From Candidatus Thorarchaeota archaeon (GTDB lineage: Archaea; Asgardarchaeota; Thorarchaeia; Thorarchaeales; Thorarchaeaceae), in NCBI GenBank assembly GCA_016841005.1, contig JAEORG010000277.1, positions 1-10,649 on the forward strand: DNA of 10,649 nucleotides, read 5' to 3'. Of the stretch, positions 1 to 5,778 are shown piece after piece. Made by a program: the position numbers and the translations under genes. Each line of letters starts with the position of its first letter. The stretch's first letter is position 1. Below the pieces are notes generated by a model, which saw nothing but the letters and a program-made list of their open reading frames with translations, had not been told where the DNA came from and searched no databases.

Positions 1-53
1 GCATCAAAGAGCTCTGTCAACCAGTTATCGAATGGGTCAAGACCATGAAGTAG
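1..53 (+). pseudogene. 3' end of a DUF35 OB-fold gene (copy A)
   Basis: The open frame enters from the left edge and encodes IKELCQPVIEWVKTMK before TAG at 51-53. These 16 residues are identical to the C-terminus of copy D (ends 10549). The two stretches differ at five codons counting the stop, and all five changes are silent. The DUF35 family is known to form OB-fold, often zinc-ribbon, partners of thiolase or HMG-CoA synthase-like enzymes. Only the last residues are visible here, so the gene could be intact or broken upstream of the window. A matching hairpin terminator follows directly. Confidence 0.7.
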
Positions 54-65
54 TTTTCAACAATA

Positions 66-106
66 GAGCTGGACGTTACATCTTCCAGCTCAGCTTCTTC
101 TTTTTT
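66..106 (+). terminator. Hairpin terminator after DUF35 copy A
   Basis: A perfect 8-bp stem, GAGCTGGA (66-73) and TCCAGCTC (84-91), has a 10-base loop and is followed by a pyrimidine/T-rich tract (92-106). The same stem follows DUF35 copies B, C and D, so it belongs to the repeated block. It lies between convergent genes and may serve both strands. Confidence 0.7.
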
Positions 107-130
107 GGCGCTTTAATTCTCCAGATTATA
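92..130 (-). pseudogene. Remnant of the small convergent gene (copy A)
   Basis: Read on the - strand, this stretch gives N-I-I-W-R-I-K-A-P-K-K-K-K. It lines up by position (tryptophan, then a lysine-rich tail) with the ends of the convergent gene in copies B (D-T-D-W-K-F-I-K-K), C (K-N-W-R-F-E) and D (T-E-W-K-L-T-K-E). Similarity stops at about 130, exactly where the next cargo gene ends. The match is short, so the call is tentative. Confidence 0.35.
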
Positions 131-1600
131 TTACCTTGATAAACCACTGAATTTCACCCTGTATCTACTTGCTAAATCACGAATTGGTTGACTAACTCCA
201 CCACTCTTTTGAATTCTATCAAAGAACTGTTCCTTTTCTTTGGGATCAAACTTAGCTTCTGCAATACGATCAAGAAGTAATTCAGTAGTATCTCGAATTA
301 CCCCGAAATTCCTAGATAGGTAATGGTACGCTTCAGAGGTTAAGGAGTTTCCTTCATATTGACAAGAAAATGAATAAACAAGATTTCCGAGTGTTTCAGG
401 TAACTCCTGTTTTGAAATTGCAATTGCATTAATCCAATCTGTTTTTATTTTTTCATCTGAATTCCTGAATGCTTCTGTAAGTAAATACTCAGCATTGCTT
501 CTATCTTTGTATACAAGATCACTACGTATTTGGATTGTGAAGAAAGCCTTTGGATCATCGAAATTGTCCTTGTCTGGAATAACGCCCCACTTTAATTGCA
601 TTAGTTCTCCTGTCAAACGGAAGACTTCTAATACTTCAAGAAACCAAGCCCTGTATATTTCCGAATCGCCCCCTCTTGCTCTCTCCAAATAATAATTCGC
701 AAAAGCCCCACACCATGCAGCCTGCAAAGTACGATCTACTGATGCAACATGAGGTTTGACTGATTTCAACTCTTGTAAGAACCAATCGTATGTAATCTCA
801 AACCTCTCCCATTGCCCTGAAGAAACAACACGTTCAAGGTCTGTGGCGGAATCCTTCAATCTATCCATTGCATTCTCAACTTTCTCATCTCGTTTGTTTC
901 TTAGTAGCGGTTGCCAATTAAGGAGCGCATCATTCGCATATCCGATGAAAGAAGTTTTGAGTAATCTTTCTATCATTTTCTTTGATGCACCAAAGGCAAT
1001 GGTATGAATGAATACTGTGAAACCGAATAGGGATATTAGAATTGATACATACCAATAACTCAGAAAGTTGAGTAGGACTGGTATACCCCATAGTAGGAAG
1101 ATAATTCCCACTCCAGCTCTTCGCTTAAGTTTCCATAGCGCATTTTGTATTGGTGGCGCATTAATCGAGCTTTCAACAACTGTTAGACAACTTTTGGAAG
1201 GTGGAATCCAAATTGTTCTATTCCAGTTTGTAACAGTTCTATCAATTTCTGCAATCAATATTTGGAGTGCTTCATTAGGTAGCAGTTCAGTCTTCCATGC
1301 TTTTTTGATTCTCCAAAAGTCTCCGTATCTCCATGACTGATACATCACCTTGTTTCTGAGAATTGTGTCCCCCAATCTATCAGGCTGTAGTACATAAAGA
1401 AGACCTGTAATCAATGCTGCGATAGTTGTAAGTGTTATCATTGAGTCAATTGTTGAAATTAGTAGAAGGCTTTCAGATCCCTCTACTGGGATTGTAATAA
1501 AATCCTGAAGCCATGGAACTAGTACTAAGGCAATCGAGAATCCTAAAGCTGTGTAAAATCCTGTATGGTCTTCAGTAGTAAGTATTTGATTCATTGACAC
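131..1600 (-). CDS. Four-TM membrane protein with long cytosolic-type domain, paralogue 1
   Basis: 489 aa, family not recognised. Two N-terminal hydrophobic segments (about 15-34 and 48-71) are followed by a soluble stretch, two more segments (about 163-180 and 182-204) and a soluble C-terminal region of about 285 residues rich in charged helices and W/Y. It is clearly paralogous to the + strand gene at 5779-7233. Shared blocks include LIAEID.TV.NW (115-126), AP.IQ..LW.LKRR.GVGI (148-166), a TGEL..L.W...PD.DN..DPKA block, YEG and DTT.L.LDRI. The start is GTG at 1600, aligned with the paralogue (GTG-TCA-ATG against ATG-TCA-ATA), with GGTGG about 10 bases upstream. The stop lies exactly at the edge of DUF35 block copy A. 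It may share a transcription unit with 1733-2599 upstream, across a 132-base gap. Function unknown; a membrane-bound sensor or effector in an accessory/defence setting is only a guess. Confidence 0.85.
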   Translation of the reverse strand: MSMNQILTTEDHTGFYTALGFSIALVLVPWLQDFITIPVEGSESLLLISTIDSMITLTTIAALITGLLYVLQPDRLGDTILRNKVMYQSWRYGDFWRIKKAWKTELLPNEALQILIAEIDRTVTNWNRTIWIPPSKSCLTVVESSINAPPIQNALWKLKRRAGVGIIFLLWGIPVLLNFLSYWYVSILISLFGFTVFIHTIAFGASKKMIERLLKTSFIGYANDALLNWQPLLRNKRDEKVENAMDRLKDSATDLERVVSSGQWERFEITYDWFLQELKSVKPHVASVDRTLQAAWCGAFANYYLERARGGDSEIYRAWFLEVLEVFRLTGELMQLKWGVIPDKDNFDDPKAFFTIQIRSDLVYKDRSNAEYLLTEAFRNSDEKIKTDWINAIAISKQELPETLGNLVYSFSCQYEGNSLTSEAYHYLSRNFGVIRDTTELLLDRIAEAKFDPKEKEQFFDRIQKSGGVSQPIRDLASRYRVKFSGLSR

Positions 1601-1610
1601 TTTTCATATT

Positions 1611-1647
1611 CCACCACATTTCTCTAGCTCCTGAATAACATATTAGC
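1611..1647 (-). promoter_or_regulatory. Possible promoter and SD for the 489-aa membrane protein
   Basis: On the - strand, a TATA-like GCTAATATGTTA (1636-1647) lies upstream of a GGTGGA motif (1611-1616) and the GTG start at 1600. A start site about 26 bases downstream would leave a leader of about 15 bases containing the SD. The spacing fits archaeal promoters, but the TATA match is modest. The rest of 1601-1732 is AT-rich and holds nothing else I recognise. Confidence 0.35.
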
Positions 1648-1732
1648 ACTCTTTACCGAATTTTGATTTCCTAAATCGTATGTCCGATTCTTCTTCTATA
1701 ATGGATAACTTCTTTTATCTTTAGCATTTTAT

Positions 1733-2599
1733 TCAATTCTCAGGAGTAGCAGTTGTATCATCCAGTACTGCTATTCCTGTTAATTCCATCTCAATTGTAA
1801 TGCTAAATGGGAAAAGCACTATTAGAATGAAGAAACCTCCAGTTATTAGTGATGATTCAAGAGGAAACACACTCGCGCCGTAGCCAATTGGAATCAGGAT
1901 GGTATTTACTGCAAATAGAGCTCCAAAACCTAGAAAGAAAGATAATCCTAGTACAATAACACCAGTCATCCTATTTAATCTGGATTGCTTTAGATCTACA
2001 ATTCCACGAAGAAGTATTTCATAGATCTTTACGGAGTATTTACCTGGTACAAGGTCATTTCCCAGCTTGTGGCCTTTCCATGTTACTTTCGTACTACCAA
2101 ATGACAGAAATATCGAAACTACACTGAAGAAAACAAGGATAGAAAGCAAAAATATAGCGTTCATTTCTATTTGCTGTAGCACTCGATTTGGATCCCAAAG
2201 TAATACAATCACTCCTGAAAATACTCCTGCTAGAATACTGACACCTGACCTCAGATAATGAATTTCTCTATCCAGATTATCTGATCTATCTATTAGGAAT
2301 TTTGCATCAACCTCGGCTATTTCTCCCGTGTTCTCAACAGGTTCTGACAATTCATAAATATGTCTAAGAAAATAATTGATTAGTGCTAGATTTGCCACGA
2401 TTAAAAATCCTAAAAGCGATAGGTATGTTTTACCAGCGTATTGAAAACTTGGCAAGTAAAAGGGGGGATAGAGCCCATCAAAACTAATCCAAAATGCATC
2501 TATTAAAAATGCTATTATAATTGCTACATATAGCCAGCTACTTTTTCGCCATGTAGCGATTTTTCTTTTTAACGAATTTATTTCATTACTTAATCTCAA
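1733..2599 (-). CDS. Six-TM integral membrane protein, unknown family
   Basis: 288 aa. Hydrophobic segments lie at about 22-40, 59-79, 117-135, 148-167, 211-240 (possibly two) and 250-270, giving six or seven membrane spans. A charged loop of about 35 residues (80-116, including DRSDNLDREIHYL) and a loop at 168-210 separate them. No catalytic motif is evident. The start is TTG at 2599: an in-frame TAG is the codon immediately upstream, no ATG lies in the first 25 codons, and a GGGGAG SD sits 10 bases upstream. That SD lies inside the adjacent DUF35 fragment, read on its opposite strand. It is upstream of, and codirectional with, the 489-aa membrane protein, and the two probably form one cargo module. 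Function unknown. Confidence 0.8.
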   Translation of the reverse strand: MRLSNEINSLKRKIATWRKSSWLYVAIIIAFLIDAFWISFDGLYPPFYLPSFQYAGKTYLSLLGFLIVANLALINYFLRHIYELSEPVENTGEIAEVDAKFLIDRSDNLDREIHYLRSGVSILAGVFSGVIVLLWDPNRVLQQIEMNAIFLLSILVFFSVVSIFLSFGSTKVTWKGHKLGNDLVPGKYSVKIYEILLRGIVDLKQSRLNRMTGVIVLGLSFFLGFGALFAVNTILIPIGYGASVFPLESSLITGGFFILIVLFPFSITIEMELTGIAVLDDTTATPEN

Positions 2600-2820
2600 C
2601 TACGCATTTCTCCCCGGCTGCAGTAGTCCCAACCTTGCAACGCAATCTTCCTAATGATAAATCAATCGATTGCAATCTCGAACGTAGCAACTGGCTCGAA
2701 CTGAAGCAAGAGGGCACCATTCATACTTTTACGGTTGCTGGGTGGTCGGGAAAAATCTCTCTCAAGCGGCTTCCCTTTGTACTTGCAATTGTCGTCGTTG
2801 ATGGTTGTAAGACTGCAATC
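2600..2820 (+). pseudogene. 5' half of split DUF35 OB-fold gene (copy B, left)
   Basis: The frame runs from a degenerate N-terminus through DC-N-L-E-R-S-N-W, an L-E-L-K-Q-E-G-T motif, H-T-F-T, A-G-W-S-G-K and D-G-C-K-T-A-I. It matches copy D (10111-10339) almost base for base, then departs after ATC at 2818-2820; the frame hits TAA at 2827-2829. In DUF35 proteins this is the end of the zinc ribbon plus the first OB-fold strands. The ribbon looks eroded: traces of a TGC-AGT-AGT codon run remain at 2619-2627 but out of the downstream frame. The matching 3' half is 1.56 kb away at 4376-4588. A TTG at 2635 would give a 64-aa fragment, probably not functional. Confidence 0.75.
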
Positions 2821-2852
2821 ATCAGTTAATTTATCGTCAACAATTATGATTG

Positions 2853-3797
2853 TTATGAAGAAGGTCCTGGTGGATTATCATGAAGAGTGAAAGATACTGT
2901 ATAATACTTGACATCCACTAGATTTCTCACAAAGTCAAGCGCAAGCTCCATGTTCTCATCACTCTCAGTACAGATGATCATTCCTCTAACATCATCATGG
3001 ATATTTCGCTTTACCCAAGCCATGTATCTCTGAATTTGGCTCACGGTTTCATCAGAAGTTTGATCTCTTTTCAACTCAATAACAAGAAGTGAATTCTCAT
3101 CCTTCTTCTTGGCTAGAATGTCAATCTTACCGATTACCTTTCCTGATTCTCCTATGACAGGATATTGCTGTCCATCTCTGTTTTCATCATCTACATAAAG
3201 TTCATACTCGTTATTGAAAATTGAATCCATATTTGTGATGATGAACTCCTCTAGATGTTTCTCCAGTCTAAAAGCATCCTGAGTAACTGGCTGTGGAATA
3301 TCAAAATCTCTTATCAATTCCTCAAAATATTCTTCATCGTACGGTCCTGTGAGAGTATTCATACCAAACGTAATTGTTCCAAAATCAATGAATTTCTCAT
3401 CCCAATCAACATCGAGGAAACGTGGATATGGTGATGCGTCATCTGTACCAACTCTTTCTTTTCCTTTCTTTTCATCAAAGTACGCGGTTCTTGTTACTGT
3501 GCCAATCGCTAGCATCTGCATTCGACCACATCTTGCGATGATCCTATCTCCAATTTGTATATCGTGTTGGAACCGCCAAAGAATGCCAGCATCGATTGCA
3601 ATTGAGCGTTCTGATGTATTTTCAGGTCTCCACTCAGTAACAGCTTCAATTAATTCATCCCAATTCATCTCAGAAATATCTCCGATTGATGTCCACCCGA
3701 TTGCTATTGTACCATGTTTCAAATCATACTCCCAAGCATGATTAAAAACACTCCAGTAATAGGAGTCATATGGTGTAATTACCCAGTATTGAACCAT
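2853..3797 (-). CDS. PD-(D/E)XK nuclease with N-terminal PUA/EVE-like domain (NucS/DUF91-like C-terminus)
   Basis: 314 aa. The N-terminal part (about 1-150: WVITPYDS, T-I-A-I-G-W near 30-35, GDRIIARCGRM near 83-93, then AIGTV) resembles EVE/PUA-fold modules that can bind modified bases. The C-terminal part (about 178-300) has the NucS/DUF91 layout: LEKHLEEFI, GQQY (209-212), then GKIDIL with D226, VIELK with E241 and K243, and a Q..RY motif (255-258). D226/E241/K243 form a complete PD-(D/E)XK set. The protein could therefore be a DNA endonuclease, perhaps recognising modified DNA; that specificity is inferred. The ATG start at 3797 has only a weak upstream AAGG. It lies 41 bases downstream of the GIY-YIG gene, probably in one operon, and within the insert that splits DUF35 copy B. 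Confidence 0.8.
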   Translation of the reverse strand: MVQYWVITPYDSYYWSVFNHAWEYDLKHGTIAIGWTSIGDISEMNWDELIEAVTEWRPENTSERSIAIDAGILWRFQHDIQIGDRIIARCGRMQMLAIGTVTRTAYFDEKKGKERVGTDDASPYPRFLDVDWDEKFIDFGTITFGMNTLTGPYDEEYFEELIRDFDIPQPVTQDAFRLEKHLEEFIITNMDSIFNNEYELYVDDENRDGQQYPVIGESGKVIGKIDILAKKKDENSLLVIELKRDQTSDETVSQIQRYMAWVKRNIHDDVRGMIICTESDENMELALDFVRNLVDVKYYTVSFTLHDNPPGPSS

Positions 3798-3838
3798 TTT
3801 GCTTCAAACCTTTATCTTTCCAATTATCAATCTGAACG

Positions 3839-4273
3839 TCATAGAGGAAGTGTAAATTCCTCTTCGAGGTCATGTTCATAGTCACAATCCTCAGCATCCA
3901 TATTGCAAATCGTTATTTTTTCGTCTTCCCATCTACCTACGTGTGCTCCATTCAATATGGGTTTATGAAATGAAATCAAGGCTTTCTCTATTTGATCCAG
4001 TTCCATTTTCGAAAGTTTCTGTTTCTTAATTCGCCCCAACCCAATCCAGATGTCATCATCAAAATCAGTAATTACTGATTTCAATTTATCATGGCCTCCA
4101 AGTAAGCGATCAGAAACGGTTTGCTTACTTGTTTGACCTAAATATACGACATCCCAACTCTCATCTTTTTCTTCTCCAAGTGCGATGTAATATAGATTAT
4201 ATTTCCGATTGTAACCTTCTTTCAGTGCATCCATGAAATGCAGCGTATTCCATTCTATGTTATATTTAACCAT
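3839..4273 (-). CDS. GIY-YIG-like nuclease domain protein
   Basis: 144 aa, about the size of one GIY-YIG domain plus tail. Family hallmarks are visible in order: an LYYIAL strand (27-32), VVYLGQT (42-48, replacing YIG), R56, H61, an acidic segment before IWIGLGRI (75-82), E96 in IEKALI, and HKPILN ending at N108. The C-terminus (115-144) is strongly acidic. The first tripeptide is Y-Y-I rather than G-I-Y, so activity is likely but not certain. ATG at 4273 has a strong TAGGAGG SD 8 bases upstream and a good TATA box. It is the first gene of a two-gene operon with the PD-(D/E)XK protein. GIY-YIG domains are typical of homing endonucleases and some restriction enzymes. Confidence 0.8.
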   Translation of the reverse strand: MVKYNIEWNTLHFMDALKEGYNRKYNLYYIALGEEKDESWDVVYLGQTSKQTVSDRLLGGHDKLKSVITDFDDDIWIGLGRIKKQKLSKMELDQIEKALISFHKPILNGAHVGRWEDEKITICNMDAEDCDYEHDLEEEFTLPL

Positions 4274-4281
4274 TCGATAAT

Positions 4282-4325
4282 CCTCCTACATTTGGGACAG
4301 AGTGTGTTCTGGTATAATATCTTTT
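4282..4325 (-). promoter_or_regulatory. Promoter and SD of the GIY-YIG/PD-(D/E)XK operon
   Basis: On the - strand, AAAAGATATTATA (4313-4325) closely resembles the TATA region upstream of 8514 (AAAAGATATATTA). The SD core AGGAGG (4282-4287) ends 8 bases before the ATG at 4273. A start site about 25 bases below the TATA box would give a leader of roughly 15-20 bases holding the SD. Confidence 0.6.
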
Positions 4326-4375
4326 AGTGTTCGTGTTAAAATGATGAAAACATTTCTTCAAATCCTAAGACATTT

Positions 4376-4588
4376 GTCAATGAACTGTGAGGTTTGAATC
4401 CTTAGTATGCTGATTTTGGCATGCCAGTGAAGGTTGTCTGGAAACCGAAGGACGAGCGTCAGGGTACTGTCACAGACTGGCACTTCGAGCCCGCTGATAA
4501 CTGGAAACCTGGTCCAATGACACCTGAGAAAGAGAGAATGAAAGAGCTTTGCCAACCAGTCTACGAATGGGTAAAGACCATGAAATAA
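4376..4588 (+). pseudogene. 3' half of split DUF35 OB-fold gene (copy B, right)
   Basis: The frame starts V-N-E-L, hits TGA (where copy D has AGG) and then TAG (where copy D has TGG), and then runs open through FGMPVKVVWKPKDERQ, TVTDWHFEPADNWKPGPM and KELCQPVYEWVKTMK to TAA at 4586-4588. The first 45 bases align without gaps to copy D at 10340-10384. Of about 24 codons that differ from copy D after FG, only about five change the residue. The two early stops mean this half cannot continue the left half even if the insert were removed. A DUF35-type terminator follows. Confidence 0.8.
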
Positions 4589-4600
4589 TCTGATACGCGT

Positions 4601-4640
4601 GAGCTGGGTGATGTAGTCCCCAGCTCGTTCCCTTATTTTT
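4601..4640 (+). terminator. Hairpin terminator after DUF35 copy B
   Basis: The stem GAGCTGGG (4601-4608) pairs with CCCAGCTC (4619-4626) around a 10-base loop and is followed by a T-rich run ending in TTATTTTTT (4632-4640). The stem matches those of copies A, C and D, and the loop matches the isolated remnant at 9161-9180 (18 of 20 bases). Confidence 0.75.
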
Positions 4641-4752
4641 TGATAAATTTCCAATCAGTATCTTTTCCGTGCCATAGAAACTCGTGAAGTTCGTGCACTG
4701 ACGTAAATTTGTATGTCTGTATAATGGCATCACATGCCATTTGGAAGTACAT
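4633..4752 (-). pseudogene. C-terminal fragment of small convergent gene (copy B)
   Basis: On the - strand, ATG at 4752 opens 39 codons ending TAA at 4633, including TYKFTSVHELHEFLWHGKD (13-31). The motif H-E-(L/M)-H-E-F-L-W-H-G is shared with copy C. The family is not recognised. An in-frame TAG lies 7 codons upstream of that ATG, and the copy C and D versions stop sooner, so this is probably a truncated remnant of a longer gene convergent with DUF35. The alternative is a genuine 39-aa protein. The gap 4753-4803 holds nothing else I can name. Confidence 0.5.
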
Positions 4753-4803
4753 GCATGAAACTCCTGCTAAACCCTAAATCTGGCGATGTGTTCGAAGGAA
4801 TTT

Positions 4804-5343
4804 CTAGATGTCAAGAAATCCAAAAAGCCTAATCTTGGTTTTCTCTTTTCTTTTCTGTTTCGGTTTTTGCGTATATTCCTTCAAGTCGGATTCAATATCT
4901 TTTTCAGTAAGTCTTGTTGCGAGCGCCGTCACGTATTGAGCCTTAGAGGGGGGTATTTTGCGGTCTTCGAACAATCCTTCTTCTATTCTTCCTTTTACCT
5001 TAATTTTGTGTCTTTTCGCCAAAAACCTTAGTTTGGGTAATGTTAATCCATTTAGAGTTTGTTTAACTCCAGAGTCTGATGAGACACGTCCTTGCTTTCC
5101 CAGTTTTCCTAGAAATGTCTCCCAGCTATCAGTTCCTTGTAGTTTGTTGCATTTGTAGCAGAGGCACACACAATTTCCTAATGTTGCTTCCCCCCCTTTA
5201 GAATACGCAGTCTTGTGCCCAACTAGCATTTCAGAAAATCTGATTTCCTTTCCGCACGCCTCACACTTATAACCCGCTCTCTCCAAGAGAATCTGCTTGT
5301 CCCTTGTTCCCAAAGTTCTTTTTTTGGGTTTCTCTTCCCACAA
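4804..5343 (-). CDS. HNH endonuclease with SAP-like C-terminal region
   Basis: 179 aa from the proposed TTG start at 5343. A zinc-stabilised HNH core is clear: GYKCEACGK (C27, C30), GHKTAYSKGG with H43, N57, LCYKCN (C62, C65, N66) and LQGT. Residues about 96-140 (LPKLRFLAKRHKIKVKG, then SKAQYVTALA) look like a SAP/SAP-like DNA-binding helix pair. The tail is very basic (KQKRKEKTK). The frame stays open to an ATG at 5433, but those 30 extra residues overlap DUF35 fragment copy C and look like no domain. TTG at 5343 has GGTGGA five bases upstream and is preferred. The protein is probably a DNA endonuclease of homing or restriction type. It is the sole gene between block copies B and C. Confidence 0.8.
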   Translation of the reverse strand: MWEEKPKKRTLGTRDKQILLERAGYKCEACGKEIRFSEMLVGHKTAYSKGGEATLGNCVCLCYKCNKLQGTDSWETFLGKLGKQGRVSSDSGVKQTLNGLTLPKLRFLAKRHKIKVKGRIEEGLFEDRKIPPSKAQYVTALATRLTEKDIESDLKEYTQKPKQKRKEKTKIRLFGFLDI

Positions 5344-5418
5344 AAGAGTCCACCACAAATGCCTAATTGCAGGAAGGCACAAAAATCTTCTTCTCAACAC
5401 CAATCTGCAAGGGCTCTT

Positions 5419-5540
5419 GTCAATAGATTCCAAGCCATGACATGGGCATGCAGAATTTGTTTGGCCCGATGATCCCCGATAAGGAAAGGATGAAAGAGCT
5501 CTGTGCTCCTGTCTACGAATGGGTCAAGACCATGACGTAA
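5419..5540 (+). pseudogene. Internally deleted 3' part of DUF35 gene (copy C)
   Basis: The right part, from GPM through PDKERMKELCAPVYEWVKTM-T to TAA at 5538-5540, is clearly the DUF35 C-terminus. Upstream, TGGGCATGCAGAATTTG (5443-5459) corresponds to the W-D-A-E-F segment of copy D, so the region between F-G and G-P-M has been deleted and the frame shifted. The left edge is near GTCAAT (5419-5424), the same codons at which the right half of copy B resumes. Further left, similarity fades into the HNH module. Confidence 0.65.
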
Positions 5541-5553
5541 ATTCGAAACTTGA

Positions 5554-5593
5554 AGAGCTGGACTCTCTCCAGCTCTCATTCCTTCTTTTTATT
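5554..5593 (+). terminator. Hairpin terminator after DUF35 copy C
   Basis: A perfect 9-bp stem, AGAGCTGGA (5554-5562) and TCCAGCTCT (5568-5576), encloses a 5-base loop and is followed by the T-rich run 5579-5591. It belongs to the repeated terminator family of this window. Confidence 0.75.
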
Positions 5594-5663
5594 CAAATCT
5601 CCAATTCTTTTCTTTTCCATGCCACAGGAATTCATGCATTTCTTGGATGGAAGAAAACTCGTA
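5589..5663 (-). pseudogene. C-terminal fragment of small convergent gene (copy C)
   Basis: The - strand frame gives YEFSSIQEMHEFLWHGKEKN followed by W-R-F-E and TAA at 5589-5591. It aligns residue by residue with copy B (YKFTSVHELHEFLWHGKDTD, then W-K-F). An in-frame stop abuts the tyrosine codon, so homology ends at about 5663, where the next cargo module begins. The 115 bases from here to the 5779 start show nothing else I can support. Confidence 0.55.
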
Positions 5664-5778
5664 TTATCCATTAGATCTGGCTCATGAGTTTATCATTAAC
5701 TTCTCATATTCACGTGCAAGGGCAAAAGTCTATGAGTACTCAACTCCTTGGAAAATTAACAAGCGGGGATTTCGTAGA

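Larger units (their letters stand above)
2821..4375. mobile_element. Insertion splitting DUF35 copy B, carrying two nuclease-like genes
   Basis: The left half of copy B ends with codons for D-G-C-K-T-A-I and the right half resumes with V-N-E-L. The uninterrupted copy D reads N-T-A-I-A-N-E-L at this point, so the about 1555-bp insert is placed between codons with no loss. It carries a PD-(D/E)XK-type gene and a GIY-YIG-like gene, both antisense to the host gene. I see no clear terminal inverted repeats, and a target duplication is uncertain: GTCAAC at 2835-2840 and GTCAAT at 4376-4381 are suggestive only. The halves are inferred to belong together from homology, since no empty ortholog of copy B is in hand. 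Confidence 0.6.

Noticed and set aside
3349..3741. 130-codon + strand open frame
   Set aside because: It is antisense to the PD-(D/E)XK gene, whose motifs and catalytic residues are clear.
2821..4375. Group I/II intron or intein splitting DUF35 copy B
   Set aside because: The right half has in-frame stops and both genes in the insert are antisense. I see no intein motifs and cannot recognise intron core structures by eye.
4358..4733. Two overlapping - strand open frames (4358-4654 and 4470-4733)
   Set aside because: They are antisense shadows of DUF35 copy B right and of the terminator, in frames other than the conserved convergent-gene frame.
5344..5433. Longer N-terminus of the HNH protein from ATG 5433
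   Set aside because: The 30 extra residues overlap DUF35 fragment copy C and look like no domain; TTG 5343 has a GGTGGA motif at good spacing.
5647..5778. Longer N-terminus for the + strand membrane protein, starting at ATG 5647
   Set aside because: These 44 codons overlap the convergent-gene remnant, lack similarity to the paralogue, and the paralogue's start aligns with 5779.
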